Shown here: positions 12,834 to 14,153 of the stretch, piece after piece | Numbering within the stretch: position 1 is the first letter of the stretch | Layout: each line of letters starts with the position of its first letter | Assembly (NCBI GenBank): GCA_964624555.1 | Contig: CAZUXB010000050.1 | Span: 1 to 14,153 of the forward strand | Direction of reading: 5' to 3' | Source of the DNA: SXRF01 sp964624555 | Lineage (GTDB): Bacteria > Pseudomonadota > Alphaproteobacteria > Rickettsiales > SXRF01 | Length of the DNA: 14,153 nucleotides | Notes under the pieces: generated by a model | The model's database searches: none | What the model was told of the DNA's origin: nothing | What the model saw: only the letters and a program-made list of their open reading frames with translations | Translations under genes and position numbers: made by a program

Positions 12834-14153
12834 ATGGCCCTGTTCCAACTTGTTTCCGATTACAAACCGGCAGGTGACCAGCCTGCAGCCATTGATGCGC
12901 TTGTGGGTGGTGTTACTGATGGCGAAAAGGACCAGGTACTGCTTGGTGTCACCGGTTCCGGCAAGACCTTCACCATGGCGCATGTGATAGCCCGCACGCA
13001 ACGTCCGGCGCTGGTGATGGCGCATAATAAAACCCTCGCTGCGCAATTATACTCAGAGATGAAAAGTTTTTTTCCGCATAACGCGGTGGAGTATTTCGTA
13101 TCGTACTACGATTATTACCAGCCGGAAGCATACGTGCCCAAGAGCGATACCTATATCGAAAAAGATTCCTCGGTTAATGAACAGATCGACCGTATGCGCC
13201 ATAGTGCCACGCGCAATATGCTTGAGCGCCGCGACACCATAGTTGTTGCTTCAGTATCATGTATTTACGGTATTGGTTCAGCAGAGATGTATTCGCAGAT
13301 GACTACAACGTTGCGCCGTGGCCAAACTATCGCACAGAAAGATCTGATAAAAAACCTGATAGAATTACAGTATAAACGCAACGATATTGATTTCGCACGT
13401 GGAACGTTCCGTGTGCGCGGCGATACGATAGACTTGTTTCCCGCCCACTATGAAGATACGGCGTGGCGCATTTCTTTTTTTGGTGATGAGATAGAAATAA
13501 TAAATGAATTCGACTGGCTCACCGGCGAAGTGAAAATAAAACTCGATGAGATAACGGTGTACGCCAACAGCCACTATGTCACCCCGCGCCCGACTGTGGA
13601 ACGTGCGATGAAAGAAATAAAAGCCGAGCTCAAAGAGCGCCTCGATGTCCTTTATAAGGCAGGGAAACTGCTTGAAGCGCAGCGTCTGGAACAGCGCACC
13701 GTTTATGACCTGGAAATGCTCATGGAAACCGGAACCTGCCGCGGCATCGAAAACTATTCACGCTTCCTTGCCGGAACCAAACCCGGTGAACCACCACCGA
13801 CCTTGTTTGGTTATCTTGCAAAAGATGCGCTGCTGTTTGTTGATGAAAGCCACGTTACCGTGCCGCAGATCGGTGGCATGTCGAGTGGTGATAAGGCGCG
13901 TAAATCCACATTAGTGGAATATGGTTTCCGTTTGCCTTCCGCGCTGGATAACCGTCCGCTGACCTTCGGTGAGTGGGACGAAAAACGCCCGCAATCGGTT
14001 TTCGTTTCGGCAACTCCCGGCAAATGGGAACTGGAAGCAACGAAGGGTGTATTTGTGGAGCAGATCATCCGCCCCACCGGGCTTATCGACCCGCCCTGCG
14101 ATATCAGGCCAGTTGCTTCGCACGTGGATGACCTGCTTTCGGAATGCCACAAC
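12834..14153 (+). CDS. uvrB: UvrABC excinuclease subunit UvrB, 3' end outside the window
   Basis: The first 440 residues are visible in one uninterrupted frame to the last base, out of the roughly 650-720 usual for UvrB. Motifs are SDYKPAGDQPAAI (8-20), Walker A GVTGSGKT (38-45), the DNA-wedging beta-hairpin region YYDYYQPEAYVPKSDTYIEK (91-110), VASVSCIYGIG (138-148), LLFVDESHVTVPQIGGM (333-349, helicase motif II DESH at 337-340) and VSATPG (391-396). The remaining helicase domain and UVR motif lie downstream. UvrB verifies DNA damage delivered by UvrA and then recruits UvrC. The ATG at 12834 fits the family start, with only a weak GGTAG upstream and no earlier in-frame start codon. It may be co-transcribed with tadC or use a promoter inside it; function is unrelated to the pilus. 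Confidence 0.96.
   Translation, partial: MALFQLVSDYKPAGDQPAAIDALVGGVTDGEKDQVLLGVTGSGKTFTMAHVIARTQRPALVMAHNKTLAAQLYSEMKSFFPHNAVEYFVSYYDYYQPEAYVPKSDTYIEKDSSVNEQIDRMRHSATRNMLERRDTIVVASVSCIYGIGSAEMYSQMTTTLRRGQTIAQKDLIKNLIELQYKRNDIDFARGTFRVRGDTIDLFPAHYEDTAWRISFFGDEIEIINEFDWLTGEVKIKLDEITVYANSHYVTPRPTVERAMKEIKAELKERLDVLYKAGKLLEAQRLEQRTVYDLEMLMETGTCRGIENYSRFLAGTKPGEPPPTLFGYLAKDALLFVDESHVTVPQIGGMSSGDKARKSTLVEYGFRLPSALDNRPLTFGEWDEKRPQSVFVSATPGKWELEATKGVFVEQIIRPTGLIDPPCDIRPVASHVDDLLSECHN

Noticed and set aside
12558..13046. 162-codon minus-strand open reading frame across the tadC-uvrB junction
   Set aside because: It overlaps the conserved 3' end of tadC and 5' end of uvrB in antisense, with no recognisable motif or ribosome site support.
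1..14153. tRNA, rRNA, CRISPR array, insertion sequence or attachment site
   Set aside because: No cloverleaf, spaced repeat array, transposase motif or terminal inverted repeats with target duplication were seen on either strand by eye.

Overview
The window looks like a chromosomal segment of an alphaproteobacterium. The grounds are a Flp/Tad pilus block in the order cpaB-cpaC-cpaD-cpaE-cpaF-tadB-tadC, which includes a CpaD lipoprotein (a component associated mainly with alphaproteobacteria), and an alphaproteobacterial style of cold-shock protein, HigBA pair, TypA and UvrB. Base composition looks moderately AT-rich. I cannot place the genus; a host-associated or Micavibrio/Rickettsiales-like lineage is a guess. 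All convincing genes lie on the + strand.

Region 1 (1-2404) is an accessory pilin island. Two paralogous type IV pilin/pseudopilin-like genes flank a HigBA-type toxin-antitoxin pair. The first pilin is cut by the window start and its reading frame is broken at a run of eight G; removing one G restores a normal pilin C-terminus. The second pilin carries a 7-bp tandem repeat between its start codon and its prepilin cleavage site, with two candidate start codons exactly 7 bp apart. The two genes share 55 identical bases over the N-terminal helix region. Together these suggest repeat-driven switching and recombination between pilin genes, with an addiction module between the repeats.

Region 2 (about 2405-4778) is housekeeping and possibly cold-related. 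A cold-shock-domain protein gene has a structured leader, a long 3' hairpin and a strong intrinsic terminator. It is followed by typA/bipA, a ribosome-associated GTPase.

Region 3 (4991-12794) is a compact Tad/Flp pilus assembly operon. It encodes the periplasmic/inner-membrane CpaB, the secretin CpaC, the CpaD lipoprotein, the CpaE localisation ATPase, the CpaF motor ATPase and the inner-membrane platform proteins TadB and TadC. The Flp pilin, the prepilin peptidase and the TadE/F/G minor pilins are not in the window.

Region 4 (12834-14153) is the first 440 codons of uvrB (nucleotide excision repair), running off the right edge. No RNA genes, CRISPR array or insertion sequence were seen, and no gene-free stretch exceeds about 215 bases.
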